A DNA stretch of 64,000 nt from Mycocentrospora acerina (GCA_022701365.1 JAKUHH010000201.1:248001-312000); one strand, 5' to 3'; positions 45,411 through 57,333 are shown, counted from the first letter of the stretch. Numbers and translations: made by a program. The notes: generated from the sequence alone by a model not told the origin.

Positions 45411-47027
45411 ATGACCCCTCCGCCCACTTTGGCCCGCGTCACATCCATAGATCAGAAGTCTCAAACGCCAAAATCACCCGCAAGTGATGTTGAAACGCCA
45501 AGAAGTGATGCCATAATTGATATTGGAGACGTCAGCCAATCCACGAAACAGTCTTGTTCAGGCTCTCGCTCATCGGTCAGCGATGGTGAGTTTCCACAGC
45601 CTCGTACATCACTCCTGAATTCTTCAACATGACCCCACTACTTCCCGCTTTGTAACTTCTGGACCCAGTGGTATTGAAATGTTAAATTGGCTTGCCATCG
45701 CTTGAACGTTGTATCGCTCTTACATGCGTAACTGCCCGAACAATTAGCCACCATTTTTCGAGGGCAATGCATCCGTCTGCGTAGGACTTGGGACTGAGAC
45801 ATGAATAGCAGACAAAGAAAAGTACCCAGCGTTTCTGCGACGAATAGTTGGTTCCTTAAAGCCGAAGCCTGAACCTGAAAGCGTGCTCGAAACCAAAATA
45901 CGTATTCGTATGGAATCTTGATCCGTTTGCATTAGATCGCAACTTACGCCTTTTAGTCGACGATACGCCCAACGGCTTCCCTCGACTCGCAGCTTTTCAG
46001 TCAAGTGAGGCGAATTTCTCTATCTACCGTTCGTTCAGCTATCTGCACTCTCGCGTCCTCCTCGACCTGCAAGATGAAATCACGTGTTTGGAGAAAGAGC
46101 TGGATGATTTTGACTTGGATGATGAAATCGGAGACCCTGATCGGCTTCGGTCTCGAGAAGTTGATATCGAAAAAGCCAGGGATGAAGGTGATTCACGCAA
46201 TCGAAGGGTAATCTTGCGAGAGATTCGCCAGAAGTTGATGGAATATGGTATGTAGCTGCTAGTACCTCTTGAGAAATTTAAGAACCTAACGATAGTGCAG
46301 ATGAGGTTCTCATCAAGGCCCAGACACTCGAGTCCTTCCAGAAGCCATCAGACCGCAATTACCGCAGCGTACGTCGCTACCACTACAATACCAAGCCTCT
46401 CATGGATGCAGAAATGGACTCGATTCGTAGCAAAGAAGATACTGTCTCTCTTCATAACGGACGCGAATGGGCGACTTTTGATAGCGGCGTGGAAACCCTC
46501 GTCGGTCAAGCAGATCGACTTCTTCAAAAAGCGTTCCGAGCTGCAAACCCACCACTTCAAGTAGGTAGCACCTCCCCATCATCTGTCTTTTGTGATAAGT
46601 ATTTTGGACTGACACCCCAACAAAGAGATTGTTTCGTACCCCCGAACTCGAAGAAAAATCCAGAAACAAATACATTTTCTTCTACAGCAGCTCCCGTATC
46701 GACAAGCTCGTCAACGTTCTTATCGCTTTTGTCATCTTCATCCTACTCGTCGTCCCCGTGGTAACAATATACCATCTAACAAGTACTACGGCGAACGTTG
46801 ACATGCCAGATGTAGCTTCCAACGGGACCGTAGTAACGGCTAATACTGATGTGAATACAAGGGGTACGCTCAACGCGGTGGGTGTGCTGCTAGTTTTCAC
46901 GTTGCTGTTTAGTGCGGCGATGGGTCTGGTGACCAACGCGGCACGATATGAATTATTTGCAGTAAGTGCGGCATATTGTGCAATCTTGGTAGGGTTCATA
47001 GGGAGTTTTACGGCGTCTAATAATTAG
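45411..47027 (+). CDS. DUF6594 membrane protein
   Basis: Exons are 45411-45585, 45957-46247, 46301-46560 and 46626-47027, giving 375 aa. The ATG at 45411 is used; the frame upstream offers only a TTG. The core begins GFPRLAAFQSSEANFSIYRS and runs through LHSRVLLDLQDEITCLEKEL into a long acidic coiled coil. NYRSVRRYHYNTKPLMDAE and the R-LFRTPE block follow, and SSSRIDKLVN leads into three membrane helices near residues 270-293, 324-347 and 350-373. This order is characteristic of DUF6594, an expanded fungal family without an assigned function. Intron 1 is long (371 bp) but is flanked by a strong GTGAGT donor and joins in phase. An extra small exon inside it cannot be excluded. It diverges from the caspase-like gene. 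Confidence 0.85.
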
Positions 47028-47530
47028 CGTATAAGTTGGGGAATGGTAAAATTATGAATCAAGAGTTTCTTCGAAGTACCACTCATTGTCTCTCTGTCTG
47101 ATGTTTAAGTTACGGCTCTCTATTTTCAGAACTTGCTTCACTGTTTCCATAATGTATGAACTTACAATCCTCAAGTACACAAAATATCGTCTACTCAGTA
47201 TTTCTAACACCAAACGTCAGCCCGAGTCTTCAGCTACTTACTAAACTTTTCAAACCGAAATCTCTGTTCCCTCTGGCTTATTCTTGATACTTGTGTGCTC
47301 TACTCGCCCACACAACAGAGACATTCTATCCCAACCGTGACCAAACCGCTTTGGATTACACATGCTGTCTACATAGTCAATACAATATGTGATATCCTCA
47401 GATACCAATCGTTATACATGATAATTTTCTAGTATATCCTCTCTCAACTCCTTCCAGGGACCTCAAAAACTAGGGACTTGTTGGTGAGGGCCAAATCGCG
47501 TGTAAAAGGTAATCGAAACGAATTGCAATG
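47028..47530. other. Intergenic, no gene recognised
   Basis: Downstream flank of the DUF6594 gene; AT-rich, nothing recognised. Confidence 0.5.
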
Positions 47531-48462
47531 TCAAATAACCATTTCCATGTAAATAAACAGGATGTGTTTGTACATGTGTTTATTTTTGGCACTTAATATG
47601 CATGATTGCAGATCGTCTACGTGAAGTTTCACATTATCACCGTTGTAGTACCCATCTTCTAAGACGATGTGCAAAGAGGTAAGATTGGGGATAATTATTT
47701 GAAATCTTGATTTCCAGTAGTAAGATTGTGTGAACAATCAATAGCTTAGCCTTGGATACGGCAGAGGTAATATTACGGTTTGCCGAGGGGCTTCATAAAT
47801 AGAGTATTTTTCACGCGTGAGCACGGCTATCCTCTCAAGGCTGGAGTGAAGGTCCGTTGCACAGAGTGCTTCGTGGACAGGCTGTGATTTTTGTCAGTTA
47901 CAAAAATGAAAACTAGAGAGTAATCCGCTCACCCGCATAGGATGTTCCATATTTCAGATCCATTCTTCCAGATCAAATCCTCCGCCTCCGCTGGAACAGA
48001 AAACTTCAGCTCATCGCAAAGCATTGATAATATACACTAGACGGCGAAGTTGCGGCGTCTTCCGCAGAATCGAGTCAGATCCTCCAACGCTACAGACTTT
48101 GTCCATACGTGTCGAGCCAAGATCTTGTCTTTGATTTGCTCCTTCGACTAAAAAATTTGTGATGATCAGTCTGCAAACATCGAATGTGAGGCAAGTTACG
48201 GTTTCGCCAACGCCCTTGAGACTGATAGGTCTATAGAGGCGCGCTAAGCAGTCCTTTTTGAACTCAGTTGAGACATATTCCACAGTGTTCGTAATGGCGC
48301 GAGCGGCTCCATTATATAGATATCTATTGGTCAAGTGGATGTTATATATCTGGTCCTGTCTGCCTTGGACGACACAGGCACAACACTGGCCTCCGACCTT
48401 AGTTTGCGGGGCAACAGGTAGCAGAACACATGCTCACGAAGTTCAAGCGGTGATACATCCAT
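47531..48462 (-). pseudogene. F-box-like protein remnant
   Basis: Coding-like segments lie in order on the minus strand but in different frames. The start at 48462 reads MDVSPLELREHVFCYLLPRK, an F-box/2EXR-like opening. A second frame runs from about 48370 to 48011 (NRYLYNGAARAITNTVEYVS, LRKTPQLRRLVYIINA). A third frame has LCDELKFSVPAEAEDLIWKN up to an intact-looking intron at about 47887-47938 (GTGAGC donor, TAACTGACAA branch, CACAG acceptor). The last exon reads PVHEALCATDLHSSLERIAV and continues, after one TGA (codon YxL), to IIIPNLTSLHIVLEDGYYNG. At least two frameshifts plus the stop make it non-functional. Decay looks recent because splice sites and most codons remain. A sequencing-error origin for one of the breaks cannot be excluded. 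Confidence 0.6.
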
Positions 48463-49251
48463 GGCAAACGGTGATGAATATAGATTGTTGTTGCCACGCC
48501 ATCAGTGACGGATTTAAGAACTGTGGGGTAGAGCTTCTAGAGCTGTAGCTACAAACGTCGGCACTACAAAGCAAACAGCAAAGCAACGCAAGCCATGCCT
48601 TGTTTGTAGTATTATCCGCTACATAAAAGAGCTGTACCGACACCGCCTTAAGAAAACTCAGCAGTGTCCGCAGATGCATGTAGATCTTGTGCCTCCTTCG
48701 GCGTAGCAGTTGCTTCGAGACAATTCTGTTGATGTGCATGGTCAAGAGCATAAACTCAAGCTATTGTCGGGCGCGTTTACAAATGCAGACTAGTGGCGTC
48801 GGAACCTCCTCTTCAGTTGGTCTCTGGGGTTGAGGCTCTTAAAGCACTCCACATTTAACGCTCAGTAGGCACCCTTGGCATGCTCAACAGGTGAAGCTTT
48901 CTGGGGATGGACAGGAAGCGATTGGAAGGCCAACTGATCCGACTGGTTCGGTCCGGCTTCTTCCCCGCATACCTCGTCGCGAAGTTTTTCGGCCGGTCGG
49001 TCCTTATTATTCTTGGAACTTGGCGTAACATGACGACGCTGCGCGATCTTTGCTCCTTCAGGCAGTGTGTGATGGTTGTGTCAACTGACGCCGGAGGAGA
49101 AGCGGCGAGGTTGCGGAAGTGATGGCAAGATGGGTAAAGCGGGTTAGGTCGACTGGTGATCACATCGGATGTTGTATAAGAAGAAGTAGTTATGCTGTGA
49201 TAGCATTCGGTATCCTTTCGATCATCCAACACTTCGCTCAGCATCACACTC
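48463..49251. other. Intergenic, no gene recognised
   Basis: Upstream regions of the F-box-like remnant and of the alpha-galactosidase gene. Nothing else is recognised. Confidence 0.5.
49175..49180 (+). promoter_or_regulatory. Probable TATA box of alpha-galactosidase gene
   Basis: TATAAG lies 77 bases upstream of the first ATG. Confidence 0.5.
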
Positions 49252-50829
49252 ATGATGACTGTCTTCAAGCTCGCCGCGACTACAGCTCTGTTACTTGGAA
49301 AAATATGCGCTTACCATCAACTTGAACGCCGACAAGTTGGCTCTGACACACCTCAAGTCATCATTCCTGGAGCATCCTCGTACAATGGTCTCAATCTGAT
49401 CCCGCAGATGGGATGGAACAACTGGAATGCATTCCATTGTGACGTCAACGAGAGCTTGCTCATCAACACGGCGAATGATATGGTGAATTATGGATTGCTC
49501 GATTTGGGCTATGACCACATCGTGCTTGATGACTGCTGGGCGGTAGGAAGAAACGAAAGCGGATATTTGATTGCCGATGGTAAGTAATTTGCATATTGCA
49601 GTCAGTGTAAAGATGCTGACATTGTCATAGAAAACAAATTTCCTAGCGGTATAAAAGCCATTGTAGACCAAATCCACGATCTGGGCTTCAAGTTCGGAAT
49701 GTACTCATCTGCTGGAGTCTTGACCTGTGGTCGCTACCCGGGCTCTCTTGGCTATGAGCAAAAGGACGCTGATTTGTGGGCATCTTGGGGTGTTGACTAT
49801 CTGAAGTACGACAACTGCTTCAACCAGGGTCAGTCCGGAACACCCAAATTATCTTTTGACCGCTACAAGGTCATGTCTGATGCTCTGAATGCGACTGGCC
49901 GCGATATGGTCTATGCCATGTGCAACTGGGGCAACGACGACCCCTTCGACTGGGCGTACAGAATCGCCAACTCGGGCCGCATGTCAGGTGATATCTACGA
50001 CTCTTTCAACCGACCAGACGATCGATGCCCCTGCACGGAAGGGATTGGCTGCGCGTGGCCCGGCTTCCATTGCTCAGTAATGAACATTTTGAACAAAATG
50101 CCCGCGATCACCTCGCGCACGATGTCTGGCTACTTCAACGATATGGACATGCTCGAAGTTGGTAACGGTGGCCAAACAGACGAAGAGTATGTTGTTCACT
50201 TTAGCATGTGGGCTATCAATTCTTCGCCCATGCTTATTGGTACAAATGTTGGCACTCTGTCGCCTGCAAACCTCGCCATTTACTCGAACCCGGCCATTCT
50301 TGCTATCAACCAGGACGCTTCTGCAGGCGCAGCAAAGAGGGTCTGGCGTTATTTGGTCGATGCAGACGAGACTGGCGAAGGCGAGATCTCGCTCTGGACG
50401 CGCTCTATGAGCAATGGAGACCGAATCGTTGCCCTTTTGAACGCAGGAAACACTACCCGGAGCATGAATTTCACCATGGATGAAGTTTTCTTCGATGAAC
50501 GTACTGCTGGCGCATATCGCGCCCCCCCGGAAATCTCGCAGACTTGGGATATTCATGATCTGTGGGCGAACCGTATGACTGAAGCAGAGGCCTCAACGAT
50601 CTTGAACGGAAACGCCACAGAGATCCGTGGAAACAGTACTACAAGATTTAACGCAACAGCAACAAGTTACGCAGAGGGTATCGCTGACTTGCATCCTGCT
50701 TTGACAGGTGTGCAGGTTGGTGTACTTGAGCCCAGTGGAACGTTCACGGCTGAAATCGCGAGGCATTCGGTCGGTGTTTACAGACTAAGATCGAGGGAGG
50801 CTGCCTTGAGGAAGAGAGACGAACTGTGA
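49252..50829 (+). CDS. GH27 alpha-galactosidase, secreted
   Basis: It hydrolyses terminal alpha-1,6-galactose from oligosaccharides and galactomannans outside the cell. Exons are 49252-49579 and 49631-50829, giving 508 aa. The 51-bp intron (GTAAGT, GCTGAC branch, ATAG acceptor) joins in phase 1. A signal peptide of ~20 residues is followed by a dibasic LERRQ site. The GH27 barrel starts NGLNLIPQMGWNNWNAFHCD. Asp170 in YLKYDNC is the expected nucleophile, and Asp230 in GRMSGDIYDSF the expected acid/base. The block CPCTEGIGCAWPGFHC and the following DMDMLEVGNGG are typical of fungal members. A beta-sandwich C-terminal domain follows. Several NxS/T sites are present. It probably serves plant-polysaccharide use and is likely to be carbon-source regulated, by inference. 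Confidence 0.93.
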
Positions 50830-51307
50830 ACGGAATTATGAAATATTGATGAATATGAACAATACTAAAGACTGAACAAAGTGCTCAGTTCTGATACGAG
50901 GCTTATGTTTTACATTAGGAGTGGCATTTGAATGTTGGACATGCCGATAAGGACTCACGATCTTTGCCCTAGCACAATGATATTTTAGTTTATACGTGTA
51001 AATTAAGTCCTTTTAAACGTGATGTCCGACTCTTCGGATTTAGAATGACTGGATTCATGTGGGCAGCCTTATTTTTATGCTCTTCTTAACATTTACCTCA
51101 ATCTAAAACATACAAGTAATCTAATGGCCCATTACATTTGATAAACTTGCTCTACTACTCAAAGTGACTTCTTTGTTCGAGAGAAATTTCTTGTATGTAA
51201 TCGTTACAGACCAGTGTTGTAGGAATTGTAACTATCTGGGGCCTTCACAGCCTCGCAAGTGCATGTCACTCGGAATGCGCTAGTTAGTAATCTCAGTCCA
51301 GAGATGC
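50830..51307. other. Intergenic, no gene recognised
   Basis: AT-rich spacer between the GH27 and 2EXR genes; nothing recognised. Confidence 0.5.
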
Positions 51308-52609
51308 ATGAACTCTGGGCACATATCGTCACCATTCTCTCCGTCATCATTGAAGACAGGCGCTTACACAACGATAGTTCCGGCGATGGAGGAAACCCAA
51401 CCCGAAGTTGCAAAAACGTCCATCATGGGTGCTGAAATCTATCCCAACGTCACACAGCCACGGTACTTGCACCTACTCCGACTCCCACGAGAAGTACGCG
51501 ATCTCATCTATGAGTTTGTCCTCGTCCGCGATATTATTCCGATAGAATGCGCAATCACAAAGATCCCAGATTCGAGTCGTCCCTGGGGACACGAGGCTAG
51601 GAGTTGCAAGGCATTACTTGAAATGTATCCCTTAAAATCTCCAGTCACTCACGAGAGCCGAATATGGCCAATACCTCTTTTTGACCTGGGAATTATCAAG
51701 AGTGAATTTCTTGATTCAAAAACGGCATTAATGACTTATCAGATAGCTGGGTCGCACAGAGACAATGAGCATGATGGAATTGACATTCGTCTGATGCAAG
51801 TGTGCAGGCAAATATACCTTGAAGCTAGCAAGATCTTTTACAGCAACAATGTGTTTAGCTTTACGGAAGACTTCCGTATACCAACAGCACTTGCATTTCT
51901 TCGCGGCAGATCAGCGACATCTTTGTCTCAGATTTCATCACTCGAACTAGCTTTTACAGAGTGCAACAATTTGAGTGGCACAGCCGAAGCCCACTATCCA
52001 CCCCTACGCAGATCTACCGATTCTCTTGTGCTTTTATATGCTTACAAATACTTCACCGATCTCTGTTTATTGATTTCATCTACTTCGATGCATCTGCGGA
52101 GCCTTTATCTGACAATCGAAACTCTGGGCAATCGCGTTGGTACTGCGCCTGAAACTGTTGCAGAGTGTTTTTCGTGGGAAAATAAAAAGACAGATGGAAT
52201 GAAATCACGGCATGCATTTTGGATCGAACCGCTACTTGAAGTCCGGGATCTCGAATCAATTTCCATCTTTTGGGTCTCCGATCGTCCTAGAATCCAACGA
52301 TTGGCCGATACAGCTTTGTTGTTACGACAGAACGTACTTAAAACATGTCTTAGCAAGACATATCATGCGAGCGAAAGGGGTCTCACAATCAGCTTTATGA
52401 CACAACAAGATGGCAGTCTCGACGCCCGCACCGAAAGTACCAGATGGTCGACTTGCACATATTGTGATACCGGTACGAGATTGAAAGAGGATGAGAGCGA
52501 CGACATCCACACGGAGCCAGATCTTGCCATAGCGCGACTACATACTCGAGAGCTTTTAAAAACATACGGTCGGGCATATATCTGCTGTTGCCAACTCAAT
52601 CACATGTAG
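51308..52609 (+). CDS. 2EXR / F-box-like family protein
   Basis: A single exon encodes 433 aa. ATGs lie at 51308 and 51386; the second (GCGATGGAG) has the better context and would give 407 aa, so the true start is uncertain. The family signature is YLHLLRLPREVRDLIYEFVL, followed by the usual second element IRLMQVCRQIYLEASKIFYS and NVFSFTEDF. The remainder is helical with Leu-rich stretches (LCLLISSTSMHLRSLYLTIE). Near the C terminus a CTYC and a CCC sequence occur, too loosely spaced for a confident zinc site. Such proteins are highly expanded in Dothideomycetes and are usually annotated as hypothetical. The opening motif resembles an F-box, suggesting but not proving a link to Skp1-type ubiquitin ligases. 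Confidence 0.8.
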   Translation: MNSGHISSPFSPSSLKTGAYTTIVPAMEETQPEVAKTSIMGAEIYPNVTQPRYLHLLRLPREVRDLIYEFVLVRDIIPIECAITKIPDSSRPWGHEARSCKALLEMYPLKSPVTHESRIWPIPLFDLGIIKSEFLDSKTALMTYQIAGSHRDNEHDGIDIRLMQVCRQIYLEASKIFYSNNVFSFTEDFRIPTALAFLRGRSATSLSQISSLELAFTECNNLSGTAEAHYPPLRRSTDSLVLLYAYKYFTDLCLLISSTSMHLRSLYLTIETLGNRVGTAPETVAECFSWENKKTDGMKSRHAFWIEPLLEVRDLESISIFWVSDRPRIQRLADTALLLRQNVLKTCLSKTYHASERGLTISFMTQQDGSLDARTESTRWSTCTYCDTGTRLKEDESDDIHTEPDLAIARLHTRELLKTYGRAYICCCQLNHM

Positions 52610-53704
52610 CTCCACGAGGGTATCGCTCCATCAAGTCGTACATATGAACAAATATCTGGTACGGCCGGAAGAATGCATAGGTATCCACATATGACAACAC
52701 ATACAATTTCGCAATCGCTTGACCCCAAAAAATGGTCACTCTGTCCCGATACTAGTAGTGCCAAGATCTTGTAGAACGCAGAAAAGATCGAAAGCCATAT
52801 AGCAGAGCCAATATACTTATTAGCTTCGACCTCAAAAGAGACTGGGAACCATCTGGACCCTATTAAGTCTTGGGTTTAGTACATCTGATACAATTGGGCG
52901 ATGACCAAAAGATCAGGTTGCCAAGTGGATGGACGAGAAGCTAAACTGGGAGGATGGAAGAGACTCCGCCCGTTAAATTTAGCCCGTAGCCTACTCCACG
53001 TTTTACCCCGCATCTGGTTTCTTGCGAAGCTTCGATGGCACTGTCAAAATATCTATAACAATATCCTCACAAGGGCGTCGCCTAGATACTTCTGAGCCGG
53101 TCCAAGCAGGCAGAACTTGCCGTAGCACCAATCAGGTCTTGTCAACATGTCAGTTCATGCGACTCGTTCGGTCGTTTCTAGCAACATCTAGCCAAAGAAG
53201 ACTGTGTCTGTTCGTACGATTCATCCATTGTTTCATTTTGACGACAGTTAGTGGACCGTAATCAGGTGGGTACCTCTCACAAAACTGAATGTTTTCGTAT
53301 GCATGATAGACGCTAGAGCTATGAAAGTGTTGTCTCAGCCCAATGGGCAGTGAAACAATGTGAAGGAGCCCTTTGCAGCTTTTGACAACTGACCAATCTA
53401 ACAGCATGGCATCAACAGTCACATGAAGGTTACGGAGCCCCGCTTGACTAGTCCCGATTCGAACAACGAGAAGTACCGAATGAACGAGAGTCGACGCATT
53501 ACAAGTCAATCGAACAGATGCCACTAGACCCCTCTAACATCCCAGTAGCTTGCGATTGAAATGAGAGTAAGTATAAAGCTATACAAGATGGCGTCTGTAG
53601 CACCACGTTCATTCGAACATCGCACAATTCATTGGCCTACTTGGAAGACGAACCTTGCGGTTGCAACACTGCATCCTGCAACATTTCTTATCTAGATTAG
53701 ATTG
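52610..53704. other. Intergenic, no gene recognised
   Basis: Contains the P450 promoter at its end. The short frames here show no known family. Confidence 0.5.
53572..53578 (+). promoter_or_regulatory. TATA box of the P450 gene
   Basis: TATAAAG lies 133 bases upstream of the P450 ATG. Confidence 0.55.
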
Positions 53705-55605
53705 ATGGTTGTCAAGATGACGCAACATGCGGGACGCATCGAGCTTGTACACAACAAAGCCTTGGTAGCGTTGTTAGGCCTGGTCACACACTACATTCTC
53801 TATGCCAGCGAGTGGGATACAGACATACCTCGATTTCTCGCTACCTGGACACTAGCCATAGGCGGAATCGCAGCTGCTGAGTACACATACAATCCTCAGG
53901 TTGAAAATATCAGCGACGTCGTTTGGATCGTTGCTACAACAGCGGCTACCTACTTCGGCACCTTATTGGCGAGCGCGCTGTTGTACCGAGGGTTTTTCCA
54001 TCGCCTCCGAAGGGTAGATACAGCTCCAAGTCATGAAATAAAGCTGATTTTGGCTAACGAATTAAAGATTCCAGGTCCGTTTCTAGCTCGCTTCTCCAAA
54101 TTCCACAGCATCTTTGCTGGCGTTATTCCAACAAACTTTCGGTACTTCGAATCGAGCGAGGCGTTACACAAGAAATACAAGACCGATGTCATTCGTACTG
54201 GTCCTCGAGAAGTCTCCGTTTTCTGTGCAGATGCCATTCCAATTATCCATGGTCCCATGTCTAGGTGCAGAAAAGGTCCGTGGTATAGCGCAGTGAACTA
54301 CCTTAGCGGTGTTTCTCTACAAACGACACGCGACAAGGAGGAACACAAACAAAGAAGAAAGGTCTGGGACCGCGCTTTTAACGCAAAATCTCTTCGTGAC
54401 TACGAGCCTAGACTAAATCGACATGCTCTTGCATTGATGGAAAAGCTTAAAGAGGAAGCTTCAAAGCCATCTGTGCGCATTACAAACTGGGCAAATTTCT
54501 ACTCCTTTGACGTTATGGGAGATATCGGATTCAACCGTAGCTACGGTATGGTAGAGAAGGGCCAGGAAGATGAGAGTATCAAGCTTTTACACAAGAGCAT
54601 GGAACCTCTCAGCGTCTTTGGCCATGCCAACTGGGCATTGAACCTTGTCTCTCGCACCGCCATTGGATCAAAGATGCTGTTAGAACATATTGACTGGACA
54701 GCTAGAGCATTGAAAGAACGAGTCAAGGTTTGTCAACTGTGTTCCACCAAATCGAATATACTCTTTAGCTAACAAAACCAAGATCACTCCCAAAGAACCA
54801 GACGTTTTTGGCTACTTAATTGATCCCAACGACTCAAAGGTCACACTGGAAATGGTAGCTGATGCGCGCCTGATGGTTGTAGCTGGAAGGTTAGTCATAG
54901 CGTTTGTTTATGGCAAGTGTCATTCACGGCCAGATGCTTACAGTTGTTAAACAGTGATACCACAGCAGCCACTTTAGCTTTCATTTCTTATGAGCTTTGC
55001 AAGAACCCCAAGGTTCAGGCCAGGCTTCGCAAAGAAGTTGACGCGATCAAACCCGAGAAGTCTTTTCTAGACGTAGAAGACGTCTCGAACTGTGCTTATC
55101 TCGACGGCGTCATAAATGAGGCTTTGAGAATCCACCCTTCTGTTAGTGCCTAGCTCAGTACATGTTGCCAATTTATTCGCTAACATATCTGCAGGTTCCA
55201 TCTGGTGTCCAGCGCGAGACACCACCAGAAGGCATTACCCTACCTAACGGCACTTACATTCCCGGCAGCGTCTTGATATGGATGCCTATATATTGCATTC
55301 AGCGAGACCCGCGATATTTCCAGTCGCCGCTTGATTTCATGCCAGAACGTTGGACCGACGAAAACCCCGAAGCCATCATCGACAAGCGTGCGTTCATGCC
55401 GTTTGGTACTGGAGTTTATAGTTGCATCGGACAGAAACTTGCAATGGCAGAGCTTCGTAGTGTTGTGGCAAACTGGATGCGGCTGTTTGAGATTGAGTTT
55501 GCAGCCGGCGAAGATGGCAGCACAATTATGAAAGAGAGTCGCGACTGTTTCACAACTAACGTAGGCAAGGTAGATGTTAAGTTGACGCCTAGATACAAAG
55601 TGTAG
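53705..55605 (+). CDS. Cytochrome P450 monooxygenase
   Basis: It is a membrane-bound haem monooxygenase with unknown substrate. Exons are 53705-54727, 54783-54889, 54955-55141 and 55195-55605, giving 575 aa. Introns of 53-65 bp all join in phase and restore known motifs. The first ~110 residues have about three hydrophobic segments, more than the single anchor of most P450s. The I-helix motif AGSDTTAAT is assembled across intron 2. ExxR is in INEALRIHPS, and VPSGVQRETP follows intron 3. The PERW motif is in FMPERWTDE. The haem loop FGTGVYSCIG places the axial thiolate at Cys516. Overall the sequence resembles the fungal group that includes tryprostatin B 6-hydroxylase-like enzymes. No backbone synthase gene is nearby, so it is not assigned to a biosynthetic cluster. 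Confidence 0.92.
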
Positions 55606-56725
55606 GCTGGGTATTGTAAGGTTATATATCACCAGAATAAATGTGTTAGATATCGTAGATCAGGCTCTGCAAATTGCCTGTATAATCTGAGTTATATCTA
55701 CTTCTCAAACTGTAACAATATATTCCCGTGCCATGTCTCCTACGAGTTATCATCAAAAACAAATAACTCTGCCCATACAACAGATTTAAAAGAATCTCAA
55801 TGCTAAGTAATGATGCCAACTGGAAACTCAACTAATACACATTGACACCGAGTCTTTTGATTCAACAAGCCGCATAGAAAATGGTCTGGACTGGAAGTCC
55901 AAAGATCGCAAACCCCTCCACTTATGGAGCCTCGTCAACGTCTGAAAGCAGGGCTAGAAGATTTGTTTCCTGTAAGGGTCATATTGGCGGACTAATTCCC
56001 GTACCGGGAGGTTATTTTAAAATCGTCAATAAAACTTGTGAAATATCCACATGGACAACTGATACTGTGGAGCTGGTACAATTTTGCGCCTGCAATAAAC
56101 TGTCAACAAAAGGTGAAACTCGGAGAGTGAGCAGAATTGGAGACTTTACGTCTCTGCATACATCTGGGCGCTATCTGCTGCCTCTAGGTGCTACATTTTC
56201 TCCTGCTCTCGTGCTTCTTCTGTATTATCTTCAGAAATACGACCAATTTACCCTACAATCTTTCTGGTATGGCCCGTCATTTGGACCAGATCCTAGCACT
56301 AGGCAATTACTGGTTGGCGGAACGGTTCTGAAAGAGTGAGAGAATGAGTCTGTTGTAATTAATTGTGTGCGGGTTCGGCTATCGGTAATAACTTTCACTC
56401 CCACTACCCGAGTATGACGTCAAGCTCGTAAGATCCGCGCTAAAAGCTGGATGTGATGAGGCCTATTGAGAGTCGATATAGTCTGGATATGAGACATTTG
56501 CACTTATTCTATCACAGTGGTCGTTTGTTGTAGTCAGTCAGGGTGAGTGGATATTGTTTATCAAGATACCGGTGTATATACATGAATTCACAGGCTACAT
56601 AAGGACTCAAATACTCTAAATAGAATTCCCCGCTTTGTAAACTACTTACAATATGTCATAAATGTGATCTTGTACCTTCAACTAGCTGATACCAACCTCT
56701 GTGCCAACTTCTCACAACAAAAAAC
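55606..56725. other. Intergenic, weak open frame only
   Basis: A 152-codon open frame at 55881-56339 has no recognisable domain or signal peptide and is not called as a gene. Nothing else is seen. Confidence 0.45.
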
Positions 56726-57333
56726 ATGATTTCTCACCCCAAAACTCCAGCTAGATTACGAAACTGGACCTCTACAGAAGAACGACGCCTTCTAGGACTT
56801 CGAAAACATTGCCATATAGAATATACCGACATAGCTAAAGTTCTCACTCGAACCACCACTACACTCTCATCAAGCAACAGAAGGAAGGCTCACCGGTAGT
56901 TTGGACCCTCAACATGGACGAGCACATAGTTGATAGTCACCGATGTGGTCTCCCACGCGGAAAGATCAGTGACAAGATGCTCCTCTCCATACATGCTGTC
57001 ACTCACCGCTGGAAAACGTTCATACGTGAAAAGAAGGTCTCCGAAGACGTGCTTGCAATCTGGAAACGCAAGGGCAACGTAGAATTGACGCCAGAGTAGG
57101 ATAAAACTATTTTGCATTTTATTGTTGAACTTACGAAGGAAAACAAGCAGCTTGTACGTATGGCTAGTTTTCCAGGAAAGTCGCATAGTGATGTTCGGGA
57201 GCGGCGTATTGAGCTTTTTCGTGATTCTTTGTCGCCTTATCAGAAACTGGTGGGAAGTAGAGCGCTTCGTGTACGTTGGAGAGAGCATTGGGTAGACGGA
57301 GGAAGTAGATATTTTATTGTTACTTATTTGTAA
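56726..57333 (+). pseudogene. Broken Myb/SANT-like repeat protein
   Basis: Three Myb/SANT-like units follow one another but are not in one open frame. The first (56726-56896) has NWTSTEERRLLGLRKHC and YTDIAKVLTRT and ends at a TAG. After a frameshift near 56880-56905 the second unit reads WTLNMDEHIVDSHRCGLPRG, then KISDKML and AIWKRKGNVELTPE, and hits TAG at 57097. The third unit continues in the same frame (DKTILHFIVELTKENKQLV, KSHSDVRERRIELF) to 57333. The stop probably came from a CAG glutamine codon, since LTPEQD is the expected pattern in such repeats. Intact relatives would be DNA-binding or chromatin-related proteins. One frameshift and one stop indicate recent loss, or less likely sequence error. 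Confidence 0.65.

Noticed and set aside
55881..56339. 152-codon plus-strand open frame
   Set aside because: Starts with ATG but has no domain, signal peptide or clear protein-like pattern; kept only as a note in the intergenic entry.
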